From Ottelia alismoides (lineage: Eukaryota > Streptophyta > Magnoliopsida > Alismatales > Hydrocharitaceae): DNA of 64,000 bases. The stretch covers positions 930,001-994,000 of the forward strand of contig JAZKJV010000387.1 of the NCBI GenBank assembly GCA_037367405.1, read 5' to 3'. Positions 34,361-45,755 of this stretch are shown here, one piece after another. Below the pieces are notes generated by a model. That model made no database searches, was not told where the DNA came from, and was given only the letters and a program-made list of their open reading frames with translations. The position numbers and the translations under genes are program-made. Position 1 is the first letter of the stretch; the number at the start of each line of letters is the position of its first letter.

Positions 34361-34964
34361 TGTAGCACCACAAAAATATAGTACCACATGTAGTAACAGC
34401 AAAGTATGTTAGTGACTTATAAATAGTTGGGGCTACTACTAGAAAATCTAGACTTAAGCATTTTTGGTTGTGGTCAGGGACTCCAGCTGGGCCCAAGCCC
34501 AACAAGATTTTCAGACCAGTAATCTCTGATAATTGGATCGGGTTTAAGGCTTGGGACATTACAGATGGTATTAGAGCTAGTTCTCTCTAATAGAAGAAAA
34601 CATAATCTAAGAGGTGGAGCCACTCCAACCATAGAGATATGAGGAAATCTCTACTCAAGAACACGCAACCCACACTATTACAAAAAAAGTGACAATACAT
34701 ATAGCAACGAGGATGTTGCATATATAACTGGAAGAAATTGTAACACTCTGAACATATTACCACATCTAGTAATCACAAAGTATGGTAGTTGGTTATAAGT
34801 AATGTGGTCTACTAATAGAAAACTCAGACTTAAGATTTTGTGGTTGTAGTTAGGGGAAGATTTTGTGGTTGTAGTTAGGGGATTCAATTGGACCTATGCT
34901 CAACAAGATGTTTGCGCTAGTAATTTTCAATAATGGATGGGGTCTAAGGCCCCCGGACATTACA
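34361..34964 (+). mobile_element. TRIM (miniature LTR retrotransposon)
   Basis: Two similar LTRs (34361-34563, starting TGTAGCACC and ending ACATTACA; 34739-34964, starting TGTAACACT and ending ACATTACA) flank only 175 bases. The internal piece starts with TGGTATTAGAGC (34566-34577), one base off the tRNA-iMet primer site, and ends with a purine-rich AACTGGAAGAAAT. There is no coding capacity. The right LTR has a 25-bp tandem duplication (GATTTTGTGGTTGTAG unit). Target duplication is not visible. Related LTRs occur at 42310-42502 and 48732-48938. Confidence 0.8.
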
Positions 34965-35840
34965 GATGTGTGGAACCCTTGACTACAACCCATAAGCTCA
35001 GGTTGTCTATAATAGCCCCTACTATTGGTTCTGACGACTTCTTCGGTTCAAACTTAATTGAACCCGTTGATAACCACCCAAATACCCTAGTCCAACTTGT
35101 TAAGTAGTAACCTCTTACCCTAATAATCTACTATCACAGTTTGTGAGTTTTAGATGTTATTTTATGAATCATCCACTAAAGTAAATAAGGCCCCTGGAAA
35201 AATTGAATCTTTCCTACAATGGTGGACGAATCTATAAGGAAAAACTTTCAACTCACGCTTGTAGTTTTATAGCAGGTAAAGTGCCTAAAAGTCAAGGATT
35301 AAGACTTCGCAAAATATTACTCAAAATTTCAGTTTCGATAGGGACTGGGTACCGAAACTCCCGTCTATGTCGATTTCTCGTATTTTGACCGATGGTGATA
35401 TTTTGACATATTGATCCGTATCGGTCAAAATTCATGCTTTTCAGTATAAAATTTCTTGGATTTTGATCGACAATGGTGAAAATTTCATCAATACACATGC
35501 ATATCAATAATATTATCCATGTGAGCTTGATTTTACTACTTATTTAGCAAATCCCAATAGTAAAATACATAATGATTTATATATTTTATTTCGGTTAGGG
35601 TATGGTGTGATGAGATTGATGTATACGATGATTCTTCAACTTGAAGAACATCATCCCCTTTAGATTTTAACAATGGAGATGAAACAACTTTATACCTTCT
35701 CGATATATGATATAGCTTGTTCGTTTGATTCCGTTTGTCATTTATTTCCGTAAATAGACGCATCTTTATTATAAGTCTGTAAATAATTCTGCAATTCATT
35801 AGAACTTTATCCACGACAGTTATTCTATAAACAAAACAAT
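34700..35840 (+). repeat. Duplicated segment, copy A
   Basis: From inside the TRIM to about 35840 this sequence is collinear with 42270-43400 with many substitutions and indels. Landmarks include the TRIM LTR, AACCCATAAGCTC, GGTTGTCTATAATAGCCC, GGTTCAAACTTAATTGAA and AACTTTCAACTCACGC. No gene is recognised in either copy; short frames at 35203-35507 are not conserved between them. Confidence 0.7.
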
Positions 35841-37477
35841 GTCTCATTAATCATTACCTACATTTTAGAATCAATTGTCTCATCTATTTTTATCAACAAA
35901 AGACATGTTCTAAGTGTCATTAACTTTGTTATTTCGATTTCTACTTCCAATATCTATCAGTCGGCTCGTCAATATGACCGATATGTGCAAGGCATATGGA
36001 TGAGAGATATATGTGATATAAATGTGCATTTGTAAGATATTGTTATTCTAAGAACTTGGATGATATCCATTTTCAATTTGTAAAAGCCAAGAATTAATAT
36101 CAATAGCGATATAACCGATATGATTGATATGTGTGATATAAGGGCATGTATAAGTGATATAAAGTGTATTTGTAAGTTATTTATTGTTGTAATAACTTAG
36201 ATGATCGTAATTTGCGAAAAAATAGTCGAAAACAACTTTTTTGAGTCATTTTCAACATTTCCACCGAAATGATCGAAATTCTGTCGCAATTTCGATTCAG
36301 GATGGGAGGCGAAACAAAATCAAAATTGAGATATCGAACATTGCTAATAGTTGATACGCATTATATCACGACTTGTATGATGTACTAACAGGGTCTCAAC
36401 GAGTTTCAACGAAGTTCAATATATTGTCGTAAAAAACTCTCATCTCAAAGAACTCGTATATGATGAAACTTCCATATGCAAGCCACATGTTTTTAAATGA
36501 ACAACAAATTTTAAAGAACATATAAAGTAAGAGTTATTCTTAAAATCGTTGTATAAATTGATGTAATTATGTTTTAAACTAGTAAATCTATGAAATTACA
36601 TATGGAAACATATATTGTCCTAATTCGTTGGATCAAACACTTAGTCGATTCTGGTTTGATATTTTTAATTAGATTGTGGTTTCTAAATGGTTGATTATAT
36701 CATGTTAATCAGTGACACCATTGAAACAAATAACGTGAATTTAAGTAATTAGTGATTAATTATATTTATGTTATTTCTGGCCGCAACAAAAACAATCCGG
36801 GTTTAGAACTTGAAAAAACGTTAAACTGGATCGTGACAACCACCCTTCCGACTCGTGCATAGCATGTCCATACATTCCAACCCCTAATTCCTAGTATCTA
36901 ACCTATTAATTGATATCCGGCACAAATTTCAAGATAGTTTATCCCTTTTTTTATTTGGATTAACGATAATATTAAAATTTCAATTTATAGATTCACCAGT
37001 TTCTGAGATGATGGAGACATGCATCTTTGTTCATTGATGAGGAATCATTATGGTTCAAAGTAAGGGTGACACCAAACTTTTCGCAACCACTGATGCACCA
37101 TGTTTTATAATATTCATAACTATTTAATTAGAAGTGCAATATAAAAACAAAGGGCCAATGCACGTAAGACTTTACTGTCTAAAATATATAACACTCCATG
37201 TAATATATATAAACCTCATTGTGACTCCCTTTAAGGCTCTCATGTTGTGTATAGATAGCTCCTCTAATTATATTCTTCTAGTTAGGTAGTTGAGTTTGAC
37301 CTTAAGGATTTAAGATATAAGAATATTTATTAAAAAAGTCAAGAGATTGATTTCTTTAGCCTCTTGCATAGGGACGAAGGCATGAGTTTAGTTAGATTCG
37401 AGGGGGGCAATAGTTACTCATAAAATTCGCTATTACTTATAAAAGGGAAACTAGTACATTTAATATTGGCATTTACT
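35841..37477. other. AT-rich noncoding stretch
   Basis: No gene or clear transposon end was found. Around 35960-36190 there are repeats of GATATGATTGATATGTGTGAT-like phrases. Confidence 0.4.
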
Positions 37478-37486
37478 TTTTAAATA
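37478..37486. repeat. MULE target site duplication, left
   Basis: TTTTAAATA is repeated perfectly at 38679-38687 on the other side of the element. Confidence 0.85.
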
Positions 37487-37849
37487 GGGTTTTATCACTT
37501 GTGCCCCTCCGAGATATCGCAACATCAGTTATGCCCCTATCTTTTTGATAATATCAGTTGTGCCCCTCACTTCTTACTAATCTATCACTTGTGCCCCTCA
37601 GGTTAGTGACCGTCCATAATCAACACAAACAGATGTTAACTTCAAGGATACAAATGGAATTAAATTTTATAAAAAAGATAGAAAAGTCCTCCTCCCTGTC
37701 TTCTTCCTCTGTGCTCTTCCTCCTCTCCCATCTTCTTCTTCTTCCTCTTCCTCTCTTCTCTTCCTCCTCCACAGCTCCTCCCTCCTCCTCCTTGAGCTCT
37801 CCTGCAGCCTCCTCCGTCCCCATCCTCCTCCTCCTCCGCCCCCCGCTCT

Positions 37850-38115
37850 GCCCCCGGCACTGCCCCCCTCTGCCCCTGCACCCCCCCCCCCCCCCCCCCC
37901 CCCGCCTCCACCCCTTGCACCTCCCCTTCCCCCCGCATCCCCCCCCCTCCACCTCCCGCACAGCCCTCCCCCCACCCCCCGCCCCACGCACAGCCCCCCT
38001 CCGCCCCCCGCACAGCCCGCCTCCGCCCCCTGCATCTCCCCCTTCCCCCCTGCAACCCCCCCTGCACAGCCCCACTCCGCCCCCCGCACTGCCCCCTCCG
38101 CTCCCTGCACCTCCC
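37850..38115. repeat. C-rich degenerate minisatellite
   Basis: The plus strand is almost free of A and G apart from recurring GCACAGCC, GCACTGCC and TGCACCTCC words spaced by C runs, including one C homopolymer of over 20 bases near 37880-37905. Such a strand can form i-motif or G-quadruplex structures. Confidence 0.85.
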
Positions 38116-38139
38116 CCTGGGCCCGCACCCTTCTGCTGC

Positions 38140-38211
38140 CACGGCGCGAAGGTCGTCATCGTCGACATCCAGGACAACAGAGCCCAGTCCGTCCACGACG
38201 CAAAGCTCGGG
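38140..38211 (+). pseudogene. Captured short-chain dehydrogenase fragment
   Basis: Twenty-four codons read HGAKVVIVDIQDNRAQSV and end in KLG. This is the second beta-strand of the NAD-binding Rossmann fold in plant short-chain dehydrogenases of the ABA2/secoisolariciresinol-dehydrogenase type, which usually read HGAKVVIADIQD; the aspartate after the strand binds the cofactor ribose. The glycine-rich motif that should precede it and the YxxxK catalytic motif are absent. It is a short captured piece inside a Mutator-like element and not a working enzyme. Length alone leaves some doubt, but the match is continuous. Confidence 0.6.
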
Positions 38212-38687
38212 CCTCCCCATTCCGTCCTCCTTCTACCCCTGTCTAGATGAAACTGGAAGTTCAGTTTTTGTTAAATTAAGATTAATTTTTTTACTAATTG
38301 ATTGATAAAAATTATCAAAAAATTCAATAAAATTCACCTTTTGATCCGTAATGAGTGATATGTTCGTGAAAATACAAAAATTTAGAGATTTGATGGATGC
38401 ATGAAGGTGTCACTAAGAGAGAGAAATAATGAAGAGAAAGGATTAAGAACAAATGGAGGATGGAAGAAGATGAAGGAGATGTCTAGACAATAATACCCCT
38501 CTTAACTGCACCAAGGTTGAAAAAAATCATGGTTAAGTCAACTTTTTGATGGTCAATCTGATGGAAGGGTACAACTGATGACGGAACAAGAAGTGAGGGG
38601 CACAACTGATATTACCAAAAAGATAGGGGCATAACTGATATTGCGATATCTCGGAGGGGCACAAGTGATAAAAAACCCTTTTAAATA

Positions 38688-39119
38688 TGTAGGACGCAAT
38701 TTTGATTGAATTAACATCTAGAATATTTTTTATATATTAAAGAATGCAATTAGGTAGCCGGATAAATGAGGAGGGTTGCGCGTTAGGTAGCCGACAGCAG
38801 TGCAGGAGAGATAAATTCGTAAGTAGTGTTCTTAAAGTTCTTCTAAGAACACTATTTATGAATTTATCTCGAAATTGTTCGGATCTTTTAAACATGGATT
38901 TAAGCAAACATACAGATTTCGTTGGGGCGTTCCTACTTGCGAGCGTTGCATCGCCCGAATGCAATGAAAAATTGGCAAGGGCCGCTACATCGTAGCCTGG
39001 ATGTAGTTCAAAATTCTGCAAGAGTTCTCACATGAGGAATGCATGCGGGTAAATAAGCAGTTCCGCTGCCTCACCGCCCGGATGCAGTCCAAATTGGCAG
39101 GGGTTCTCACATAATGGAC
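38688..39119. other. Noncoding stretch before the RTE LINE
   Basis: It contains a perfect hairpin GTGTTCTTA ... TAAGAACAC around 38827-38852. Two similar phrases around 38970-39035 and 39060-39115 (GCCxGGATGxAGTxCAAA ... GxGTTCTCACAT) form a short tandem duplication that may be the 5' untranslated start of the LINE. Confidence 0.45.
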
Positions 39120-42022
39120 GCCATGCGAGTAAAGAAGTTAGTCCAAAAGAAATTGCAAAGGAAATTATGGATTGGTAGTTGGAATATCGGGTACTTTAAC
39201 TGGAAAATTGATGGAGATAGTGGATACAATGAAAGAAGGGAAGATTCATATATTATGTCCTTCAAGAGACTAAATGGGTAGAGAGAAAGCAAGGTAGATC
39301 AAGAAGATAGGCTTTAAACTTTGGTATTCAGGTAAAGATAAGAGCAGAATGGTATTGGAGTGGTTGTTCATAAAGATTTGAAGGATTGCGTGGTTGAGGT
39401 GCAAAGATTTGAGGATCAGATTATTTTGCTGAAGTTGGTGCTTGAAGAAGAAATTCCGAATATCATCTCAGTTTATGCACCACAAATTGGTTTAGATGAA
39501 AGGACTAAACAAGCTTTTTGGGAGAATCTGGATAAGATTTTACAAGGAATCCCACAAAGAGAGGGTTTGCATAGATGGAGATCTTAATGGACATGTGGGA
39601 AAGATATTTCAGGGTATGCAAGTGCGCATGGAGGACATGGTTTTGGGGATAGAAACGAAGAGGGAAAAGTCATTCTGGATTTTGTAACTGCATATGATCT
39701 TTTCATAGCAAACACTCTTTTCAAGAAGAGTAAGGAGCATTTAATTACTTATAAGAGTGGCTCAACTAGAACACAGATAGATTGCTTTGCGTTGAGGAGA
39801 AGAGATCGGTTGTGTTGCAAAGATTGTCAAAGTAATCCCTGGAGAGAGTTTGACAACCCAACATCGCATGTTAGTCTTGGATTTACAAATAAAAGGGCTG
39901 GTAAAGAAAAGAAGGTTCCTAAGATCACTAGAACTAGGTGGTGGAATCTTTCGCTGAAGCAATCAAGCTTCAGGGAGAAGGTTTTAGAAGACTTATCTTG
40001 GATTGTAGCGGTAGTGCAAACGAGATGTGGGAGGCAGTAGTATCTTGTATCCGAAAGTAGCCAAAGAGATGCTAGGCGAGTCAAAAGGAGGAGCTCCGGG
40101 TCAAAAGGAGGCTTGGTGGTGGAGTGAAGGGGTGCAAGAGAAGCTAAAAATTAAAAGAGCTTGCTTTAAAGCTATGTCTAAGGATAGAACAGAGGAAACT
40201 GTCACAGACTAAAAATAGCGAAGAAGGAAGCAAAGAGGCTGTAAGCGAAGCTAAGTCAAAAGCTTATGAAGTTTTGTATAAAATATGAACTCTAAGGAGG
40301 GCCAGAAGGATATATTCAGGTTGGCCAAAGCAAGAGAAAGAAAGACCAAAAACCTTTCTCAAGTGAGATGCATTAAGGATGAGGAAGGTCGCGTGTTGTT
40401 ACTCAGAAGGTTATATAGACTAGATGGGAGCAATACTTCCATAAACTTTTCATTGGAGAAGGAAATAGAGAGATCACTTTGGGTGATCTAGCTAGTAGTG
40501 AAGTTACTTGAATCGTGCATGCTATAGACGAATACCAAAAAAGGAAGTAGAAGAGGCTTTGAAGGTTATGAGACCTGGGAAAGGTGTTGGACCGGATGAC
40601 ATCCCTGTAGAAGTATGGAAAATTTTAGGTGAGCGTGGTTTGACTTGGCTTACGAATCTATTCATTTTATTGGCAAAGCAAGAAAATGCCTGAAGATTTG
40701 GAGGAGGTGTATCGTGGTGCCTCTTTATAAGAACAAAGGAGACATTCAAAATTGTTTAAATTACAGAGGTATCAAGCTGATGAATCACACTATGAAAATT
40801 TGGAATGTGTGATCGAAAGAAGGTTGAGGCAAGTTTTCCAAGTAAAAGAAAACCAATTCGGATTCATGCCAGGTCGCTCAACTATTGAAGCCATCCATTT
40901 GCTGAGGAGAACAATGGAGATTTATAGAGCTAAAGAGAAGAATCTCCATATGATCTTTATTGATTTGGGAGAAGGCTTATGATTCCGTCCCACGAAAAGA
41001 TACTGTGGAGAGTTTTGGAGAAGAGACAAGTACCTGTCATATACATTAATCTCATAAAGGATATGTATGATAGGGATTTTTATCTTGTGTAAGAACCCCG
41101 ACGGGGAAGACTGACTATTTTGATATCAACATGTTTACATCAAGGTTCAGCTTTGAGTCCATTTCTTTTTACTTTGATTATAGACGAGTTGACAAGTCAC
41201 ATTCAGGATAAATTACCTTGGTGTATGTTATTTGCTGATGATATTGTGTTGATTGACGAGACTAGAGATGGAGTAAATGAGAAGCTTGAGGTTTGGAGAC
41301 ATGCATGGAGACTAAGGTTTTCGTATAAGTAGGGCTAAGACGGAATATATGGAATGCACCTTTGATGGAAGCAATGGTGAAGGAATCGAGGTGAAGATTG
41401 GTGACGATAATATTCAGAAGAGAGATTCTTTTAAATATCTGGGATCTATTTTGCAACATGATGGGAAATTGATGGAGATGTTACTAATAGAATAAATGAC
41501 GGCTGGCTAAAGTGGAGAGAGCCTCCGCTGTTCTCTGTGATAAGAAAATTCCTTTAAAAATTAAAGGAAAGTTTTATAAAGCAGCCGTGAGACCTGCTAT
41601 GCTTTATGGTTCTGAATGTTGGCCTGTGAACCATAGACATGTGCAGAGAATGTTGTAGCAGAAATTGAAATGCTAAGATGGATGTGTGGACATACACGTA
41701 AAGATCGATTCGGATGATGCAATCAGAGAGAAAGTTGGTGTAGCTCCGATCGAGGATAAGATGCGAGAAAATCGATTAGATGGTTTGGTCATTTGCAAAG
41801 AAGGTCAACTGATGCACCGGTTAGGAGATGCGAGTGTTGGGATATTGAGCCGGCTAAGAGAGGGCGAGGACGGCCCAAGAAGTGTTGGAAAGAGACTATA
41901 CGAAGGGATCTTAATTTTTTGGATATAAGTCCGAGATTGACCCAAGATAGATCTGAATGGAGGCGAAGAATCCATGTAGCCGACCCTACTTAATTGTGGG
42001 AAAGGCTTTGTTGTTGTTGTTA
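39120..42022 (+). mobile_element. RTE-clade LINE, nearly full length, decayed
   Basis: Endonuclease, reverse transcriptase and C-terminal region follow in order on the plus strand, and the copy ends in the simple repeat (TTG)n at 42007-42021, a hallmark of RTE elements. The ORF is split by many stops and shifts. The reading style ([47 protein letters not shown]) is that of the plant RTE family and differs from the L1 copies elsewhere in this window. No target duplication was identified. Confidence 0.85.
39170..41993 (+). pseudogene. RTE LINE endonuclease/reverse transcriptase
   Basis: The apurinic-like endonuclease part begins near 39170 (GSWNIG) and includes SVYAPQIGLDE and, after a shift, GDLNGHVG and a terminal S.TQID-type block near 39770. 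Reverse transcriptase blocks are KKEVEEALKVMRPGKGVGPD (from 40540), LNYRGIKLMNH, FGFMPGRSTIEAIHLLRR, FIDL (first acidic box, 40960), [12 protein letters not shown] and [10 protein letters not shown] (catalytic box, about 41233). The tail contains KYLGSIL and the conserved end [14 protein letters not shown] to ADPT with stop TAA at 41991. At least eight frame changes or stops are needed, so it is dead. Confidence 0.85.
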
Positions 42023-42269
42023 AAGAATGCAATTTCAATAATTTTGAGTTAATTTTTAACCCATGAGAATTATGAATGAATTTGATCACATCTTTATTGT
42101 GGAAAGAATTTTATAACTAAGCATTAAAAATATTTCAGGGGAAGTAATTAAACCATTAGTATCATTTGTAAAATCCACCTATTCACGTCCAAAACCACTT
42201 CATAAACAACTCCTTTTATTTTAGGAATCACACAATTAAATTAAACTCAGTGTCATTCCAATTTGTTTT

Positions 42270-43400
42270 CATATAGCACGCGAACATTGTGTATATAACT
42301 GAAGAAAATTGTAGTACCATAAAATATTACCACTCTAATAATCACAAGTGTGGTAGTGAGTTATAAGTAGTAAGGTTTACTAATAAAATCCAGACTTATG
42401 CTTTTGTGTAGTGGTTAGGGACTTCAATTGGGCCTAAGCTCAACAAGATGTTTGCACAGTAATCTCCAATAATGGATCGGATTAAAAGCCCTGGATATTA
42501 CATATGTGCCCAAATGGAGCCCTTGACCGCAACCCATAAGCTCGGGTTGTCTATAATAGCCCATACTACAGGTTCTGATGACTTCTTAGGTTCAAACTTA
42601 ATTGAAACCCATTGATAACCACCCAAAATACTTACTCCAACTTTTTAAGTAGTAATCTCTCACCCTTAAAACCTATTGTCACAATTTGGTCAGTTTTAGA
42701 TGTGTGACTATATTATGAATGTTATTTAATGAATCATAGTAAATAGGTCCCTTTAGAAATATAGAATCTTTCCTAGTATGGTGGATGAATCTATTTAGGA
42801 AAACTTTCAACTCACGCCAGTAGTTTATAGCAGGTAAAGCTTATAATAGTCAGGATTAAGATTTTGCAAAATTTCATCAAGCTTCATTTTCAACAGAGCT
42901 TGGGTATCGAAATCCGCTCTATGACAATTTCTCGGATTTTGACCTAGATGCGTCTCGGTGATATTTCAACATATCAAATCATTTCAGTCGAAATTCATAT
43001 TTTTTACAACATATTTCTTGGATTTTGACCGATAGCGATGAAATTTCACCGGTTAGTTATGTATATCAAGGATATTATCCATGTGAGCTTGATTTTACTA
43101 CTTATTTAGCAACTTCTAATAGTAGAACACTTAATGATTTATATATTTTCTTTTCGAGTAGGGTATGGTGTGATAAGAGTGGTACATACGACGATACTTC
43201 AACTTGAGGAGCTTCACCCCTTTAACTTTTAGCAATGGAGATGAAACAACTCTATAGCTTCTATATATTCGATATTGCTTATTTGTTTGATTCCATTGTC
43301 ATTTATTTTCGTAAATAGATACATTTTATTAGAAATCTATAAATATTATGTAATTCTTTAGAACCTTGTCCATAACAGCTTTTCTATAAACCAAACATTC
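42270..43400 (+). repeat. Duplicated segment, copy B
   Basis: Collinear with 34700-35840 (see that entry). It begins inside a TRIM internal region and loses similarity near 43400. The two copies are now separated by the Mutator-like element and the RTE LINE. Confidence 0.7.
42310..42502 (+). repeat. TRIM LTR (3' copy of a truncated TRIM)
   Basis: It starts TGTAGTACC and ends ATATTACA, is 193 bases long and aligns with the other TRIM LTRs. A short remnant of the TRIM internal region (about 42270-42309, with a purine-rich end) precedes it, and the 5' LTR is missing. Confidence 0.7.
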
Positions 43401-44039
43401 ACTAGAACTTGGGAAGCCTCCAATTATTTTGTGTGTCATCCCATGACTACCGTGTTCTATTTATTTATACTATTATAGGAAGTTGCATATATCCCGTAAA
43501 CAATTGATTAGTAAATAAATATTTCCATTCAATAATTCCAGATTGACCAAATTTTCTACGTATAATATTTCTTTTGATTATGTATCAGTGGAGGATTTTT
43601 TCCATCGCTGGATACATTTGATCTTTGCTGAAGCACTGGTTCCATTGGCGTTGTTATTCATATATTTTCGTAATATTACACATGTATTTTCTTTTTTTTT
43701 GTTCCACATAGATTGCAATAAACAATCATTCACTACAAGAATTTCAATCCGACATTAATATAAACGTCGCTAAATTTAAACTTTGATCGCCATTTAGTTT
43801 TTTATTGTCGATATATGATATTATATACCAACATTTACTTAATAAGCGTTGGGTTCGATTCCAACATCTGCAAAGAAACCCAACGTCCGTTCACCTTCCC
43901 CAAACCTCTAGGGTTATTCACGGTAAGCAGACCGGATGGTCTTGAACCCAGGTTATTGGGTACCCATTTGGACTGTCGGATTCAGGTATCCATGCATCTG
44001 ACCCAACTTTCATCGGTGCTCCATCTGGATTGAGTGGGA
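43401..44039. other. Noncoding stretch with one CACTA-like end
   Basis: CACTACAAGAATTTCAATCC starts at about 43732 and looks like the left end of a CACTA-type element, but no matching TTCTTGTAGTG end is found to the right. The sequence 43855-44039 may belong to the 5' part of the hAT transposase gene described next. Confidence 0.35.
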
Positions 44040-45324
44040 ACCCAGTGGAGCTATCTGGTTCCTCCCAACCATGCCCGTTCTCTCTCACCCACTTGTATCC
44101 AGAACGAATCTCCCACCAACTCTATTCTCTAGTTCCTCCCAGAGTCCCACCCACTCCGGTCCGACGGTTTCCCGATTCTTGACGATCCCATTCATTTGGT
44201 AGTTCGTCATTCCACGCCAGCAACAAAACCCTAGGCTTCTCCGATCAGTGACTACATCGGCCTTGCCATCTTGATCTCCTCGGTTTGCCCCACGAAGTTT
44301 GAGCGACAACCCTAGATTGCTGTGGAATCCTTGCGTCAAACGGCCAGGTGCTCCCTCCTATTTGATTTTATTTTTTTCATATTTCACATGTTGTATCTAT
44401 TATTTAGCTTTGAGTTGCGATTGTGGTGTTGCGATTGGCTGGATTTGGGGGCAAAGAATGAACCCTTATGGGGATTTGAGATGGTGGTAGCCGGTTGGAT
44501 CTTGGGTCAACTGATTTAAGTTATGACTCAATCCCCATGTGCACCTATCTAAATTGCATAACGTTATCACTTGATGGAAAATGCTTTCCATATTACCAGG
44601 AATAGAGAATTATCTGATATTCATTTTTTAATAAGCTCTATGCTAGTCCTAGGATAAAAGCAACCTCCCTAAAATCAATATATTTAGATATTGAACTCCA
44701 TCTGGAGCCCACCAAACTAAAAAGATTTCTATTTCATGGTTTACCTTGTAGCGCACTTGAATCAAATGGATCTGATTTTCATGGTGCATTGCATGAGCTT
44801 GAAAGGATTTATGTTATCGTTTGATGCTGAATGCATGTATCGAATATGTGAAGAACAAAATCTCTTGATGCTAAATAATATTACTTGCATTTTCTGAGTT
44901 ATCTTTGCAAGAGAACAATAACTAAACAAATATATCGTGTATAATCTAACGGTAAGAAGTGGAAATTAAGCTTAAGTTCTTCTTGTATACCTGCAAGAAA
45001 CTCAGCTCGTCATATCGCTCATGGTGACACTCCCACTGCAGCGCGATCGATATAGCAATTGTTAAGCTATATGAAACTCACTTACTACCTTCCCGTTGAG
45101 TTTAAATTAAACTGCCCATGTGTCCCATGCTATTTAGTGGTAGTAAATAAGTGGTATGACGATTTATTTCTTGAGCACATATTCCTGAAAATCCAAATGT
45201 ACTGTAATTTGCATTCTTTACTTTGAGATCGTCTTGTATGTTATTGTCAACAAATATTTTCTTAGTTTACTTTGTTAACAATGCTTGTTGGTTATATGAT
45301 ATACTCTTTTTCTGAAAAAAATAG
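44040..45324 (+). other. Possible 5' exon and intron of hAT transposase gene
   Basis: The stretch 44050-44346 is C/T-rich like a plant 5' leader and ends CCAG before GTGCTCCCTCC, a good splice donor. The coding exon at 45325 is preceded by a T-rich tract and AAAAAAATAG, a usable acceptor. An intron of about 980 bases would join them. This is inference only. Confidence 0.3.
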
Positions 45325-45546
45325 ATGTCAAGCATAGACGATACAATGGACTCTAGTACAGAGGGTCGATTTGCAGGTCGTGGTTATGATCATGCAATTC
45401 AAAATGAGGCAGTTCATTTGGAGATACCCCACCATCCTACGAAGTCTTCTAAGGATATGAGTCAAAGCTCATCTTCTCGGAAATCATCATGGGTCTGGAA
45501 ATATTACGTTGTTGATTATTTAACAAAATCAAGTGAACGTCAATGA
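45325..45546 (+). pseudogene. hAT transposase N-terminal exon (BED finger start), truncated
   Basis: The frame begins MSSIDDTMDSSTEGRF and reaches SSWVWKYYVVDYLTKSSER, which fits the start of a BED zinc finger (aromatic W-x-Y/F pair) at the N-terminus of plant hAT transposases. A stop follows at once; the next words (MCKYYQI) would correspond to the first cysteine of the finger. Within 30 bases the sequence turns into the 3' end of an RTE LINE. The catalytic and dimerisation regions are absent, so this is a relic. The family call rests on a short match. Confidence 0.4.
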
Positions 45547-45572
45547 ATGTGCAAATATTATCAAATATAGGT

Positions 45573-45755
45573 TATGTTAAGTCGATCAAGAGAGGACGAG
45601 AAAGGTCGAAGAAGTGTTGCAATGAGACTATCTGAAGGAATCTTAGTTATTTGGATATGAACTAGAGAATGAGCCAAGATAGATTTGAATAGATGCAAAG
45701 AATTCATGTAACCGACTGTACTCAACGTGGGAAAGTCTTTGTTATTGTTATTGTT
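45573..45755 (+). mobile_element. RTE LINE 3' fragment
   Basis: Collinear with the last 180 bases of the RTE LINE at 39120-42022 (AAGAGAGGACGAGAAAGGTC to the end), with the stop region and a terminal (TTATTG)n repeat. It is a typical 5'-truncated LINE insertion and is older than or diverged from the other copy. Confidence 0.8.

Larger units (their letters stand above)
37487..38678 (+). mobile_element. Pack-MULE-like element carrying an SDR fragment
   Basis: The 1,192-bp element has inverted ends starting GGGTTTTATCACTTG and a perfect 9-bp duplication TTTTAAATA. The inverted repeats match well for about 90 bases and loosely for about 130. Inside lie a CT-rich tract, a long C-rich array (about 37850-38115) and a short stretch of protein-like sequence matching a short-chain dehydrogenase (38140-38211). 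There is no transposase, so it would be moved by an autonomous Mutator-like element. A 230-codon frame (37558-38250) runs through it but is mostly proline-rich repeat translation. Confidence 0.8.

Noticed and set aside
37558..38250. A 230-codon proline/leucine-rich frame
   Set aside because: Almost all of it is translation of CT and C-rich repeats inside a transposon; only 24 codons look like protein.
43732..43830. CACTACAAGAA start of a CACTA element
   Set aside because: No matching right end or 3-bp duplication was found, so only a possible single end is noted.
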